A stretch of DNA of 52,241 bases from Ophiocordyceps camponoti-saundersi (nom. inval.) (taxonomy: Eukaryota; Ascomycota; Sordariomycetes; Hypocreales; Ophiocordycipitaceae). Location of the stretch: contig PDHQ01000244.1 of assembly GCA_003339415.1 (NCBI GenBank), positions 1 to 52,241 on the forward strand. Reading direction: 5' to 3'. The notes beneath the pieces are model-generated. The model saw nothing but the letters and a program-made list of their open reading frames with translations. It ran no database searches and was not told where the DNA came from. Shown piece after piece: positions 12,444-24,352 of this stretch (its first letter is position 1; each line of letters opens with the position of its first letter). Position numbers and translations under genes: made by a program.

Positions 12444-12839
12444 ATAATATTTAATAAAGACTTATTAATTAATTATAAACTTATTAGTATAAAAGTATAA
12501 TAGGGAAAAGTAAATATTATAATAGTAAAGGGAGCTAAAAACGTTATTTTCTAGTTTAAAAATAATAAATAATAGTATAAACTAAGTAATATATTTTATA
12601 TACTTAAATTAGGTATTAATATACTATTATAATCTTACTTTAATAAAACAAGTGCTTTAATTTATATAGAAATAGTATAATTATTTATAAATAATAAAGA
12701 AATAGCTAAAAGCTATAAATATAATAATTTTTATTATTTAACTTACTTAATTACTAAGTATAAGTATAATAAGCTTAAAAAGAATAGAAATAATAAAGAA
12801 TATATATTAAATATTAGTAAAGAAATAAATTTATTTTTA

Positions 12840-13340
12840 TAGCATAAAAGACTAAGGTATATTAATTATAGAATTTTAATTAGATTCTTAAAAAGTAAAG
12901 ATAATACTATTAAATTTAATTATAATAGTATTAAAGAAGTAAAATAATATAAAAAGTATATATAAGCTAAATTAACTAATAAGATTAATAAGAAAGCTTT
13001 TACTATATAATATACTTACTTAGAAAAAATAAGTATAGATATCTAAAGTCTTATTAAAATTCCTACTTATAATAAATATATATATTTTATTACGTTTTTA
13101 AACTCTTATATTAGATTTCTAAATATAGCACTTATAAAAATAAAAGATAGTGCTTTATAGGAATTTATTAATTATAAAACAAGGGTTGAAAACAATAATA
13201 ATAATATTAAAATAAAGCAAGTCTTTATAAACAACGCTAAGGAATTTATATAGAATATAAAGGACTATTATATAAAAAAAGGTATTATTTTTAATACTAG
13301 CCCGCCTAATACGAAGGAGCCTAACAGTAAAATAAAAAGA
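12840..13340 (+). other. Copia integrase region (zinc-binding and DDE core)
   Basis: The GAG-pre-integrase motif W-H-K-R-L-x-H starts at 12840 with Trp now TAG. The first core Asp survives at 13038 in ISID, followed by YFITF-type residues. The second Asp, in the motif resembling RTDNGGEF, is AAC at 13230, and the third acidic residue before R at 13338 is AAA. The triad is thus Asp-Asn-Lys. Confidence 0.85.
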
Positions 13341-14149
13341 ATAAATAAAACACTATTAGATTAAGTACGTGCTATTTTATATATAGCTAACCTGCCTTAT
13401 TATTTTTAAGGGGAAGCAATTATTACTATTACTTGTTTATATAATAAGTCTCTATATAGTAAATTAAGCTATCAGACTCCCTTCGAATTAAAAAATAATA
13501 CTACTTTATCTATCGAAGAATTAGATAAGATTAAAATATTTAATAGTATTATATATTATAAAAATAAAAATCCTAGTATTAAATTAAGCCCTTAGGCTAA
13601 TAAAGGGATTATTATAAGCTACTTAGATAATACTTATAAGATTTAGGATTTTAATAAAAAAACTATAATTATTTTATAAAATATAGTTATTTTAGAAAAT
13701 AACTTTATATAAAGGGATAATAATAATAATAAAAAAGAAGAAAATAATATATAGCTAGATTTTAATATTATTCCTTCTATAACTCGATCCCTAATAGCGG
13801 ATAAAGAGAAAGAAATAGCAGAACTAGCTAATAAACAATTACTATAAGAATATAATAGTAGTAAAAATAATAAAATAAAGAATCTACCTTTTATAGAAAT
13901 AAGAATACCTAAAAAGCTTATAGAAGAATTAAAAAACTACGAATCTTACCTTAAAATAAATAGTATTCTAAAAGAAAAGGATATAATAGCTATTTTACAT
14001 ACGCTAGAAAATTTAGATCCTATAAAGCTTAAAATAACTAAATAGGCTTAAAATAGTAATAATAAATTAAATTAGAAAAAAGCTATATAATCTAAAATAG
14101 ATAAATTAATTAAATAAGAAACCTAAGGAATTAAAATAATACCTAACGA

Positions 14150-14700
14150 TAGAAATCCTTTAAGAGGCCGTTAAGTTTATAAGCTTAAAAAGAATAATAA
14201 TAATAGTATAATTAAATATAAAGCCCGCTTTATAGTATAAGGCTTTAATTAAGTATATAGCTTAGATTATTTAGAAACGTTTTTTACTAGTACCTATCTT
14301 AAAAGTATAAGGTTATTATTATTAATAGCTTTATAAAATAATTTAATAGTAAAGTAATATTATATAAAGAATACTTTTATTTACGCTAAAATAGATACTA
14401 AAATCTATATAAAACTGCTTACTAAATTCAAGGAATTTATAATAAAAGATTATTATAATAAAAATAATATAAAGCTTCCTTCGAATTATAAAAACCTAAT
14501 TAAAACTAATAACTTAGTTTTAAAATTAAGAAAAGCGTTATATAGCTTAAAATAAAGTCCTAAACTATAGTATAATTATTTAGCTAATACGTTTAAGAAA
14601 TAAGGATTTTACCCTCTTTTATTAGATAAAGAGGTATTTATAAATAAAAAGCAAAAAATAGCCTTAGTAATATATATTAATAATATACTAGTAGCCGCTA
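14150..14700 (+). other. Copia reverse transcriptase core
   Basis: This holds W-V-Y-K-L-K (Trp now TAA) near 14172, YKARFIV-GF near 14218, DYLETF near 14266, and the catalytic box at 14673-14687, which reads Y-I-N-N-I instead of Y-V-D-D-I/L. Both Asp codons have become AAT. Order and spacing match RVT_2-type Copia RT. Confidence 0.88.
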
Positions 14701-15176
14701 AGAATAATAATATTATAGTTAATATATTATAGAAATTAAATAAAGACTTAAAAGTATAAGATCTAAGCTATTTATAAGACTTTTTAGGTATATATATTAT
14801 TTTTAATAAGCAAAATAATACGCTAAAAATAACCTAGGAAAAATATACTAGAAATAAGCTTAGAGAATTAAATAAAGAATATATAAGCTACTTAGATATA
14901 CTTTCGAAGCTTAGAAATAAATTAAAGAAAGCTATTATATAGCCTAATAAAGAAATAATATTATAGTATTAAAGGGAAATAAGCTCTTTATTATATTTAG
15001 CCTTATAAATAAGACCCGATATACTATTTTCTATTCTATCTTATACTAAATTTAGTAGTAAACTTAATATTATATATATAAATACTTTAAATACTAATTA
15101 GAAATGTTTAAATAAATATCTAAGTAAAGCTATTATATATAAGAGTAATATACCTTATAATAGCTATTAAATTAAA

Positions 15177-15350
15177 GGTTTTTCAGACGCTAGTTAGGCC
15201 TCTAATTTAATAAAACGAAAAAGTATTTTAAGATATTATTTTTTTATATATAATAATATTATAAGCTAGTCCTATGCTAAATAAAAAGCTATAGCACTTA
15301 GCAGCTATAAGGCTAAGTTTATAAGTATAAGGGAGGCTAATAAAGAAGCC
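15177..15350 (+). other. Copia RNase H domain
   Basis: GFSDASWAS (Trp as TAG) starts at 15177 and is followed by a KRKS-type basic patch, then SYA...KAIAL-SYKA, the usual Copia RNase H blocks. The first catalytic Asp (GAC at 15186) is intact. Confidence 0.85.
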
Positions 15351-15876
15351 TTATATCTTAATAAGCTATTTTTATTAATAAATAATAGTTTAGAAATTAA
15401 AATACTTACTATAATACCTTATTTATTAATAGATAATATTATAGCTTTAAGGCTAGCAGAAAATCCTAAACTTTATAAAAGGTTAAAGTATATTAACTTA
15501 ACTTATTTCTATTTAAGATAAAATTTAAGATATAAGCTTATAAATATTTATTATACTAAAAGTAAGGATAATATAGTAGATATTTTTACTAAAGAATTAA
15601 ATAGTATTACCTTCTACGGTCTTACTAATCTATTATCTTTAAAATAAGCTTATTTTAATAAAGAGGTTTTTAATCCTATTTAAGCTTTTTTTAAATTTTG
15701 CTCTTAAATTTTTTTTTAAATAAATTATTATTTTTACTATTTTTCCTTTTACTTTAAAAAGGTTTTTAAGTTTTTTAAATAAATAATATTATATAATACT
15801 ATATTATATTATAAGTTTTATAATTTTTATCCTATTTATAATAAATAATAAATAAATAACTAAAACGTATTTATTT

Positions 15877-15885
15877 AAAGGAGGC
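15877..15885 (+). promoter_or_regulatory. Polypurine tract of the Copia element
   Basis: AAAGGAGGC lies directly before the 3' LTR, the position where plus-strand DNA priming begins. It is short but correctly placed. A primer-binding site after the 5' LTR is not recognisable. Confidence 0.65.
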
Positions 15886-16559
15886 TATAAGTGCTTATAA
15901 TAATTTTTATTCTTTATAATAAATAATATAGGAATAAATAACTAATATAAAAATATAATAACTACTTTATAATATAATATAGAAAATATAGTATTTTACT
16001 ATATTTATTATATAAATAAATAACTAAGGTTATTATTTTATACCTTAAAAGCACTAAGTATAATATATTATTACCTTTATATATAAGGCTCCGGCCCTCT
16101 AAGGCTAAGAATAATATAGACCTTTAAGACCTTATACGGATCCGTCACGGTTAGCGTTTTTAAACTTTACGGAAATAAGTAACACGGAAAGCCGAATATT
16201 TACCTAATTATAGTACTTTCCGGACTTCCGAAAACACTCCTAAATACGTTATTTTCCAGCGTATAGAATAACCCTCTTCCTAACTAGAAAGGTTACTACG
16301 TTTAGAAGAAATTAAATATTTAGGGAAGAGGTTTTCCTATTATTTAGAAGATAATAATTTAATTACTTACTCTCTTCCTTACCTTCTAAATAATTCTATT
16401 ATTAACCTATTATTATAAAATTATTACTATTCTAATCTAATTTAAACGCGCTTTTATTTCTAATAATCTTATTATTTAAATCTTTATTACTAGATAATTA
16501 ATTATCTTCCTAACTTTAAACTAATCGAAAGTGCTATCTAACTTCTGTCTGCACTTATA
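15886..16559 (+). repeat. Copia 3' LTR
   Basis: 674 bases matching 10455-11129. It keeps more CG, CA and TG than the left copy, including GTCTGCAC near the end, which makes it the better guide to the original LTR. Confidence 0.93.
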
Positions 16560-16950
16560 AATAGCTATAAAGATAAGCTTAAGGGCTAATTCTTACTTAA
16601 TTCCTTCCTCTTTATAAGGAAATTAAACTACGTTATATACTTAGTAATAGCTTCTATTTTACTATTATTACCTTTTTAGCCCTAAAGCGTTAAAGTATTC
16701 GAGAATTAAAAAGACTTAAGGGACTATTTAATTATAGCCTATATAAGCTCGTAATATTATACTATCCTAGTCTAGCGTTATTTTCCTAAAAGTATGCCTT
16801 TTACTATTATTAAAATAGCTTTAGAAATTAATAAAGGGGATAAGGTAAATAGGAATAAACTTAGCGCTTAAGCGCTTTATTACTTATTTCGCGAAATAAT
16901 AACTAACTAAAAGATAAGCGTTTACTTTAATATTATATAAAATAAAAATA
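16560..16950 (+). pseudogene. Broken reading frame with retained ATG, unknown
   Basis: Right of the Copia insertion a frame holds an ATG at 16794 and reads MPFTIIKIALEINKGDK followed by about 30 more plausible residues, with stops TAA only. It may begin further left, and the Copia insertion may have cut it. There is no family match. The run is too short to be sure it was a gene. Confidence 0.3.
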
Positions 16951-18008
16951 TAAAAAATAATATTATAAACTTAAACTTAACTATTAATAATAAATAACTT
17001 TTTTATTTTCTATCTTATATATAATATTTTTAAAATTATTAAAAAACTTTATAATAATCTTAATTTTTTTAAGTTAAAGTTATCTAATTAAGTAAAGCTA
17101 GGTAAAAGCGTTTAAACTTTATAAACTTTTTTAATCTTTTATTATTTAAAGTAATCCTTAGCTATATAGCCCTTCTTTTTATAAATAAAATAAATATTAT
17201 TTTCTTAATAAACTTTCTTTTCATTTTTACTTAAAGGCTAGCTATTCTAATATAAAGTTATAATTATAATTTTTTTATATTATTAAAGTTATCTTATTAC
17301 TTTAATAAGCTTTTTATATAGCTTTTTAATAAGTAAATTATTTTTTTTAGTAAAATATAATATTTTTTATAAATTTATAAAATTTCTTATATATAATATA
17401 TAAGTTTTTTAGCTTTTATAAAAAAGCTTAGGTTAGTATTAGCAGGTAAATAATTCTAAAATATATATTTTATTTAAGCTAGAGGAACTTAAGTCTTAGC
17501 TATAAAGTAATTAAACTTAGTAAAAAACTCTTAGATTTTTTATTTACTAGCTAGGGAGAAGTTTAGTTTATAAAGCTAATTTATAGCCTTTACGAATTTA
17601 TTTAAGTTTCTATTAGAAATTTTTAAATATTAAACTATCTTAGCTAATTTAGAAAAAGGGCGTTTTTTTAAGTTATACTAAGTTTTTAAAAATTTATAAG
17701 CTTTTCTTTTTAAAGTATAAAATAAATATACTTATTTTATTTTATTTATCGCGGAAAATTATTTTATTAAACCTTATCTTATTTTTTAAGTTTATAAAAA
17801 AAGTATTAAGATCTTTTTTTTTACTTAAAAACTTTCTTACCTTTTTATAATAAACTTTTATAATATTTAAATAAAAGGGGTTTAGTTATCTTACTAAAGT
17901 AACTAGCGTAAAAGTATCTTAAATAGCTTATCTAATTAAAATAAATATTTTTTTCTTTATTTTAAATATAGTTAATACTTCTTAATATAAATATATATTA
18001 TATATATA
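16951..18008. other. AT-rich tract before repeat A
   Basis: RIP-degraded DNA without an assignable gene. It ends in a run of alternating TA (about 17990-18008) that abuts the first copy of repeat A. Confidence 0.4.
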
Positions 18009-19697
18009 ATATAACTTTTATATATTTTATAGATTCCGCGCTTATAATAATATAAATATAAACTTTTTATTTTTAGATTATAAGTAAACTTTACTTTTTT
18101 TATTACCTTATAGTAATAATAAACTACGCTTAAAGTAACTCTAAAAGGAGGGTAAGGCTATATAAGTTAATTATAACTATAAAACCTTTTTACTTAGAAT
18201 ATAACTTTACTTTAAATTATAATAATCTTAAACTTAAGAGTTTATTATATTTATTACCTTATTAAATGCTAAGGTAAATATTAATTAGATTATTTTAAGA
18301 GATATTTTTATTTTTATATAAATAATTATCGAATACGTAGCGGAGTTTAAAAAGGTCTAAAGAGGCGCCCCCTTTACTTTAACCTTATTAGTTAATAATA
18401 TTTTTTTAGCTATTATAGCTATAATCTCCTTTTTTTTCTATAATTTTAAAGGGAGCGGAATTCTTTTAATATAAGCTATAATTATAGCTAAAATACTAAA
18501 GAAAATTATTAAAAAGTAAATTTTTAAATAATATAAATAATAGCTTATAATTTAACTTAACTTTATTATTATTTTATTTTAAATTTAAAGCTTTAAAATA
18601 ATTATAATAAATATTAATTATAAACTTTATAAGTAAAGCTAAGCTTTTATAATAAGGAAACTACTTAGCGGTAATATTATAATAATCTTTAAAAATATTA
18701 TTTATAAGCTTTATTTTAATTTAAAATAGCTTTATATTATTTTTAAAGAAAAAATATATTTAACTAATAAAAGTTATACTCTTATTATAAAAAAAGTCTT
18801 AATATAAGTTTTATAATAAAATAATAAAAAAGTCTTTTTATAAAAGATTAATTTTTTAAGTAAAATTTTAATAATATAATTATATATAAGAAAAATATTA
18901 TTTAAAAACTTAATAAAATTCCCTACTAATTATTATAAAAAATATAATAAATATAAATTAAATTTTTAGTAAAAATATAATAATAGAAATAAAGATTTTT
19001 AATATTTAATTATATATATTAAAAGTTTAACCTTAATAATATTTTAAATATTATTAATTTAAATATATTATTAAATATTAAATAATAAAGCTATAATATA
19101 ATAAGTTTTTCGCTATTTTATATATAAAAAGTAAGTTTACTTATCTTATAACTTCTAAGAAAAGATTATATTATTATTTTTTTATTAAGGGTTTTATTTT
19201 AAATAAAGTTAATTTAACCTTAAAATAAAAGCAATATAAAACTAAGTAAAAGATATATATATTTCCTAACCTTAGAGGTTTATAAACTAAAACTTTATAT
19301 ATACCGCCTCTTTACCCTTTTTAATATTAACTAAAGTTTAATAATAATAAGGGCGGAAACGCTAATAAGCGAATATAATAATATTTTCCCTAACCCCCTC
19401 CTTAAACTTATTTATAGCTTTATTATAATAATTTAGCTATTTTTTAAAATTAGCTATTATAAGGTTTATTATAAGATAATAAAACTTTTATATATTTCTT
19501 AGCTATATTAATAAAGCTTTAATAAATTAAATTATTAAAGCTATTTTAATTAATTATAAGGATTTAGTTTATAATAATAATAATAGCTAAAAAAATAAGT
19601 AAGCTATATAAACTTTATATTAAACTTAGTTTATATATATTTTTATTATTTTAAAGTTTACTTTAAGAGAAATATTAGCTTTTTAATTATTAATTAT
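18009..19697 (+). mobile_element. Repeat A copy 1, 3'-truncated
   Basis: It matches copies 2 and 3 from the word CTTTTATATATTTTAT onward and through most of their length, including the CTCTAAAAGGAGGGTAA block near 18140. It lacks the last 180 or so bases and the TTA tail present in copies 2 and 3; at that point it runs straight into the first bases of copy 2. It is the most RIP-mutated of the three. No protein motif was found on either strand. Confidence 0.7.
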
Positions 19698-21580
19698 AAT
19701 TTAACTTAAAACTTTTATATATTTTATAAATTCCGCGCTTATAATAATATAAATATAAACTTCTTATTTTTATATTATAAGCAGACTCCGCTCCCTTTAT
19801 TACCTTATAATAATAGCTAGCTACGCTTAGAGTAACTCTAAGGGGGAGGGTAACGCTATATAAGTTAATTATAATTACGAAAATTTTTTACTTAAAATAT
19901 AGCTTTACTATAGATTATAATAATTTTAAACCTAAGAGTTTATTATACTTATTACCTTATTAGAAGCTAAGGTAAATATTAGTAAAATTATTTTAGGAAA
20001 TACTTTTATCTTTATATAAGTAATTATTAAATAAATAGCGAAATTTAAAAAAGTTTAGGAAAATGCCTTTTTTACTCTAACTTTATTAGTTAGTAATATC
20101 TCTTTAGCTATTATAGCCGCGGTTTCCTTTTTTTTCTATAGCTCTAAGGGGAGTAGAACTTCTCTAATATAAGCTATAATTATAGCTAAAGCGCTAAAGA
20201 AAACTATCGAAAAATAAGTTCCTAAGTAATATAAGTAATAGCTTACGATTTATACTAACTTTATAGCTACTTTACTTTAAGTTTAAGGCTTTAAAATAAT
20301 TATAATAAATATTAATTATAGATTTTATAAATAAAGCTAAGCTTTTATAATAAGGAAATTACCTAGCGGTAATATTATAATAATATTCTAAGATATTATT
20401 TATAAGCTTTAGTTTAATTTAAGGTAGCTTTATATTATTTTTAAAGAAAAGGTATATTTAATTAGTAAAGGTTATATTCTTATTATAAAAAAAATACTAG
20501 CGTAAGCTTTATAATAAAGTAATAAAAAAGCTTTTTAGAAAAAAATTAAGTTATCGAATAAGGTCTTAATAATATAATTATATATAAAGAGATATTATTC
20601 TAAAACTTAGCGGAGTTCTCTAATAATTATTATTAATAGCGTAGTAAATATAAATTAGATTTATAATAAAGGTATAATAATATAAGCGGAAATCTTTAAT
20701 ACTAAATTATATATATTAAAAATCTAACTTTAGTAATATTTTAAATATTATTAACTTAGATATATTATTAAATATTATATAATAAGGCTATAATATAGTA
20801 AATACTTTACCGCTTTATATATAAAGCGTAAATTTACTTATTTTATAGCTTATAGGAAAAGATTATATTATTACCTTTTTTATTAAAAGTTTTACTTTAA
20901 GTAAAGTTAACTTTACTTTAAGATAAGAGTAATATAAGACTAAGCGAAGAATATATATATTACCTAACTTCGGAGGTTTATAAACTAGAGCTTTATATAT
21001 ACCGCCCCTCCCCCCTTTTAGCGCTAACTAAAAATTAATAATAGCTAAGGCGGAAATATTAAAAAGTAAATATAATAATACCCTTTCCTCTAACTTTAAC
21101 TCTATACTTATTTATAGCTCCGCTATAATAATTTAGCTATTTTTTAAAATTAGCTATTATAAAATTTATTATAAGATAATAAAACCTTTATATATACCTA
21201 AGCTACGCTAATAAAGTATTAATAAATTAAATTATTAAAGCTATTTTAATTAAATATAAGGATTTAATTTATAATAATAATAATAGCTAAGAAGATAAGT
21301 AAGCTATATAGACTTTATACTAAACTTAGTTTACGCGTACTTTTATTATTATAAAGTCCGCTTTAAGGGAAATATTAGCTTTTAAATTACTAGTTAATAC
21401 CTAACTTATTTAATATATAGAGTACCGGGTATAAGCGGGGTCTAACCTAAAGCTAAAGTAACGCTTTAGGGGAGGGTTTTACTCTAAGTCCTTTAGTTTT
21501 TCCTCTTTTTAAAATATATATAAGATAGTTTTAAGCTATATAAGGTATATTAGCGTATAAATTTTTATTATTATTATTAT
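19698..21580 (+). mobile_element. Repeat A copy 2, near full length
   Basis: Starts TTAACTTAAAAC and ends in a short (TTA)n tail at about 21566-21580, 1.88 kb in all. It contains the two GGGGAGGGT blocks that mark this family, one near the start (about 19840) and one near the end (about 21470). It lies head-to-tail after copy 1. Its own target duplication could not be defined in the AT-rich flanks. Confidence 0.72.
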
Positions 21581-22084
21581 AATTTATAAAAAAAAGGTAT
21601 ATTAGTATATTAATATTATTATAATATCTCTTAATAAGTTTTTTTTATATTTAAATTTTAATTTTTTTAAATTAATTAACTTTAGAGTTTTATAATTTAT
21701 ACTTATAATTATATTTTCTTTATATATTACTTTCTTAATATAATTATATTAGCTATATTTTATAAAAAGGCAGCTATAATTATAATTTAATTTTTTATTA
21801 GAATTTTATTTTATAATAAAATTTAATATTCTTATAATAAGTCTTTTTAATTACTTAAAAGTTTAATTAAAAGCTTTATATATATATATTTTAAAGCTAG
21901 TTATAATTTTAATTCTATATAAGATTTTTTCTATCTTATATAAAAATATAAAAATAAAATACTTATCTTTTAATTACTTATTAGTAAAAAGTAAGCTTAA
22001 GATAATATTATAGCTAAAATATATTAAATAAATAATAATATTAATATTATAAATTATAAGGGATTTAAGCTATGCTCGAATAGC
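21581..22084. other. AT-rich tract after repeat A copy 2
   Basis: Poly-A and poly-T rich low-complexity DNA with no gene or repeat that I recognise. Confidence 0.4.
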
Positions 22085-22200
22085 TAAGTTACGTGAGGGT
22101 GCTTAGTTAAGTCCGCGCGTATAATAGGCGCGGGGTATATATAAGTATATATAATTAATTAGCGCCGCGCGCGGGCCGCGCGCGGGCTATATATAAACTA
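22085..22200. repeat. GC-rich palindromic island with flanking TATA-like runs
   Basis: A short island in which CG and some TG survive. At about 22164-22190 an 11-base unit, GCCGCGCGCGG, occurs twice in tandem; each copy contains the perfect palindrome CCGCGCGCGG. Runs of TATATATAA lie on both sides, at about 22137-22150 and 22191-22199. The layout would suit the U3 part of an old solo LTR or a promoter, but no element ends were found. Confidence 0.55.
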
Positions 22201-22731
22201 TAACCCTAAGTGCGTATACTATATATACCTTAGAACCTCCTAAGTTAATTTATATTAATAGAGTCAGCTTTATATAGGAGTATTAAAGTGTCGGACCTTA
22301 ATAAAAATAAAGATTTTAAGCTAAGGAGAAAAGAAAAAAAAGAGAGAAAAACTCTTATAAGTAGAATCTTAATAAAATATATAAAGGTATATATTAATAA
22401 AGATAAGAGAGGGTATAGTAAAATTTTAGTAAGGAAGCGATTATATTTCCTAGTAATTTCCTTTAAAGTTTTCCTAGGTAATTTTATAATAAAGTTTCTA
22501 AAAGTTATATAACTATAATTAGAAATCGTTATAAATTACTATAAAATATTTAGGGGAAGTTTTTATAAAAGCTAGCGTATAATAATAGCTACTTTAGCTA
22601 TAATAGTAAGACTCGCTACTAAGTAGCTTAAGTAAGTAATAATAAAATTATTAAGCGTTATATTAATAGCTATTACTTTTATTATTATTAGAATTTATAT
22701 TAGGGGCCTAAGCGGTATTTAAGACTATTAT
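22201..22731. other. Low-complexity tract left of H1
   Basis: AT-rich DNA. A chance open frame opening with GTG at 22288 and ending at 22512 codes a Lys/Ile-rich run without family features; I do not treat it as a gene. The bases ATTAT at 22727-22731 are the left target copy of H1. Confidence 0.5.
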
Positions 22732-23092
22732 TATAATAATCTAAGATATAAATACTAGTTAAAAGTACTATTTAATTATATAAGTAGTATTTATTATATA
22801 AGCTGCTTAATAATATAAGTTATATAATAAAGGAAAAATACTAGTATTTAGTATTAAAATTATAACTAAACCTCGGAAGGTTAAACCTCGGATAATAAAA
22901 TAAAATAGGAATTAATAAGAAGAATAAATAAAATTCTTAAGATAAGAGGAACGGGTAAAGACAGTTAAGAATAGATAGAAATATTAGTTATTATAAATAA
23001 AGAATTATTTATTATAATTTATTATTAACTTAAAAGCTAATAGAATATAATAAAATAGAATAAAGCTATTTTATTCGCTAAGAATTATATAA

Positions 23093-23300
23093 ATTTAAAA
23101 TTAAAAGTTAATTTAAAATTAAAAGTTAATTTAAAATTAAAAGTTAATTTAAAATTAAAAGTTAATTTAAAATTAAAAGTTAATTTAAAATTGAAAGTTA
23201 ATTTAAAATTAAAAGTTAATTTAAAATTAAAAGTTAATTTAAAATTAAAAGTTAATTTAAAATTAAAAGTTAATTTAAAATTAAAAGTTAATTTTAAAGT
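23093..23300 (+). repeat. 18-bp minisatellite inside H1
   Basis: Eleven near-identical units of TTAAAAGTTAATTTAAAA start at 23101, 23119 and so on to 23281, with one base changed in the unit at 23191. H2 has at most one related unit here, so the array expanded, or was lost, after the two copies separated. Confidence 0.93.
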
Positions 23301-23460
23301 AAGAAGTTAATTTTTAAATAGTAATTTAATTTTAAAGTAAAAGGAATATAATAGAAGCAAATAGAATAAAATAAAGCTATTCTATTCGCTAGTATATTTA
23401 TAATATAAAGCTTTTACTATATTCTATAGAATTCTAGCTAGCTTATATAATTAGATAGTT

Positions 23461-23532
23461 TCTTAGAGAAGGAAAACTATAAAAGGAAGGCTTCCTTCCC
23501 TTAAAGGGTCTTTTCTTTCCTTCTTCTCTAAG
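23461..23532 (+). promoter_or_regulatory. H-type LTR promoter region with inverted repeat
   Basis: ACTATAAAAGG (TATA-like, 23477-23487) lies between CTTAGAGAAGGAAA and its near complement TTTCCTTCTTCTCTAAG. The same structure occurs in H2 with the TATA word at 48857. Conservation in both copies through RIP suggests this is the LTR core promoter; no start site can be proved. Confidence 0.5.
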
Positions 23533-23781
23533 CTTTTAATCTAAATAATTTATACTTTAAAAGCTTACTTTTTATAACTTTCCCTTAACTTATAAGATAT
23601 TCCTATTTAGGAAGTTCTTACTTATTTATACTTTATAAATTTCTTATTTTAGATACTTACTACTTAGCTATAATAAGTAAAGCCCCTTACTTTTTTATTA
23701 CCCCTTATATCCTTATCTTTAGAAGCTTAGATTAAGAGCTATATAGGTAAGATTAGGTAATTACGGGTACGATCTGTAATA

Positions 23782-24049
23782 ATTATATATAAAGAGGGGG
23801 GAGAAACTAAGTAGGGCCTAGGGGAAAACCCCCTATTTAGGAGGTAAAAGCCGGATAAGGTAAGGTTAACTAGTAGGAAAAGGCGCTGCTATAAGCTTTA
23901 CTTAAGTCTATAAAGCTATAATAGAATAATAAACTAAAGTAAAGCTATAAATAATACTTTATAAAAATAAGTAAGTTATATAAAAGTATATACTAAGTTA
24001 GCTAAGTAAGCTATAAATTAGTAAGCGAGCGGGGTAATATATACCTTAT
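23782..24049. other. Flank between H1 and element B1
   Basis: Contains the imperfect inverted repeat GGGGAAAACCCCC near 23820-23833 and otherwise nothing assignable. The exact 5' end of B1 was not found here. Confidence 0.35.
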
Positions 24050-24352
24050 TATAAAAATATAAATAAATAAAAGCTATATAATATATAACTTCTATAATAT
24101 CGCCTTACGCTTTTATATAAGTAAGATAGCTGTTAAGCTTATTTTAAAAATTATTTAGCGCGCGGGTTATTATTATATAATTATAATCTAAGCTACTAAG
24201 CGATTCCCCGCCTAGGGGCCGTATAAGTAGCGGTATAGCTAATAAAGTAATACTTTATTCTTTAGCTACCGCCGCTTTTATAGCTTCTAAAAAGATACTT
24301 ATAATATATATATATAAGATTCCTATAGTCGCTAGTTTAATTACTATTATAC

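Larger units (their letters stand above)
11226..15647 (+). pseudogene. Copia gag-pol polyprotein, broken by RIP stops
   Basis: One frame of about 1,470 codons runs from ATA at 11226 (probably a former ATG) to TAA at 15645, with no net frameshift: the knuckle, protease, integrase, RT and RNase H motifs are all in the same phase. The gag part (11226-11840) resembles UBN2-type Copia gag, with ALALIRL and DKLKNLY. Then follow a CCHC knuckle, an aspartic protease, integrase with H-C-type and D,D(35)E regions, reverse transcriptase and RNase H. All internal stops are TAA or TAG. Catalytic Asp and Glu residues in integrase and RT are changed to Asn or Lys by G-to-A changes, so the protein would be dead even without the stops. 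Identification is firm; the exact start is inferred. Confidence 0.93.
10455..16559 (+). mobile_element. Ty1/Copia LTR retrotransposon, complete structure, RIP-killed
   Basis: A 6.1-kb element bounded by two LTRs of 675 and 674 bases, with one gag-pol frame between them in the order gag, protease, integrase, reverse transcriptase, RNase H. Integrase before reverse transcriptase is what defines the Copia superfamily. The LTR ends read TATAAGTGC and GCACTTATA (right copy), which are RIP forms of TGTAAGTGC and GCACTTACA. The flanking five bases are AATAA (10450-10454) and AATAG (16560-16564), a 4-of-5 match expected for a mutated 5-bp target duplication. This is the least mutated large element here: CA, TG and CG are commoner than in the surrounding DNA, so it probably arrived later. 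Confidence 0.93.
22732..23781 (+). mobile_element. H1: solo-LTR-like element, 1050 bp
   Basis: Begins TATAATAAT (H2 keeps the original TGTAATAAT) and ends TGTAATA (H2 keeps GTAACA). It is flanked by perfect ATTAT copies at 22727-22731 and 23782-23786. TG...CA ends with a 5-bp duplication and no internal coding region are the signature of a solo LTR left by recombination between two LTRs. It contains an 18-bp minisatellite and a conserved TATA-box region. The parent retrotransposon is not in the window. Confidence 0.85.

Noticed and set aside
22288..22512. 74-codon open frame starting with GTG
   Set aside because: It opens with GTG, which fungi do not normally use, has Lys/Ile/Phe-biased composition expected of AT-rich chance frames, no motif and no homologue among the repeats. 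Treated as spurious.
23782..24049. Missing 5' LTR of element B
   Set aside because: No similarity to the E units or B tail was found, so B cannot be called an LTR element on present evidence.
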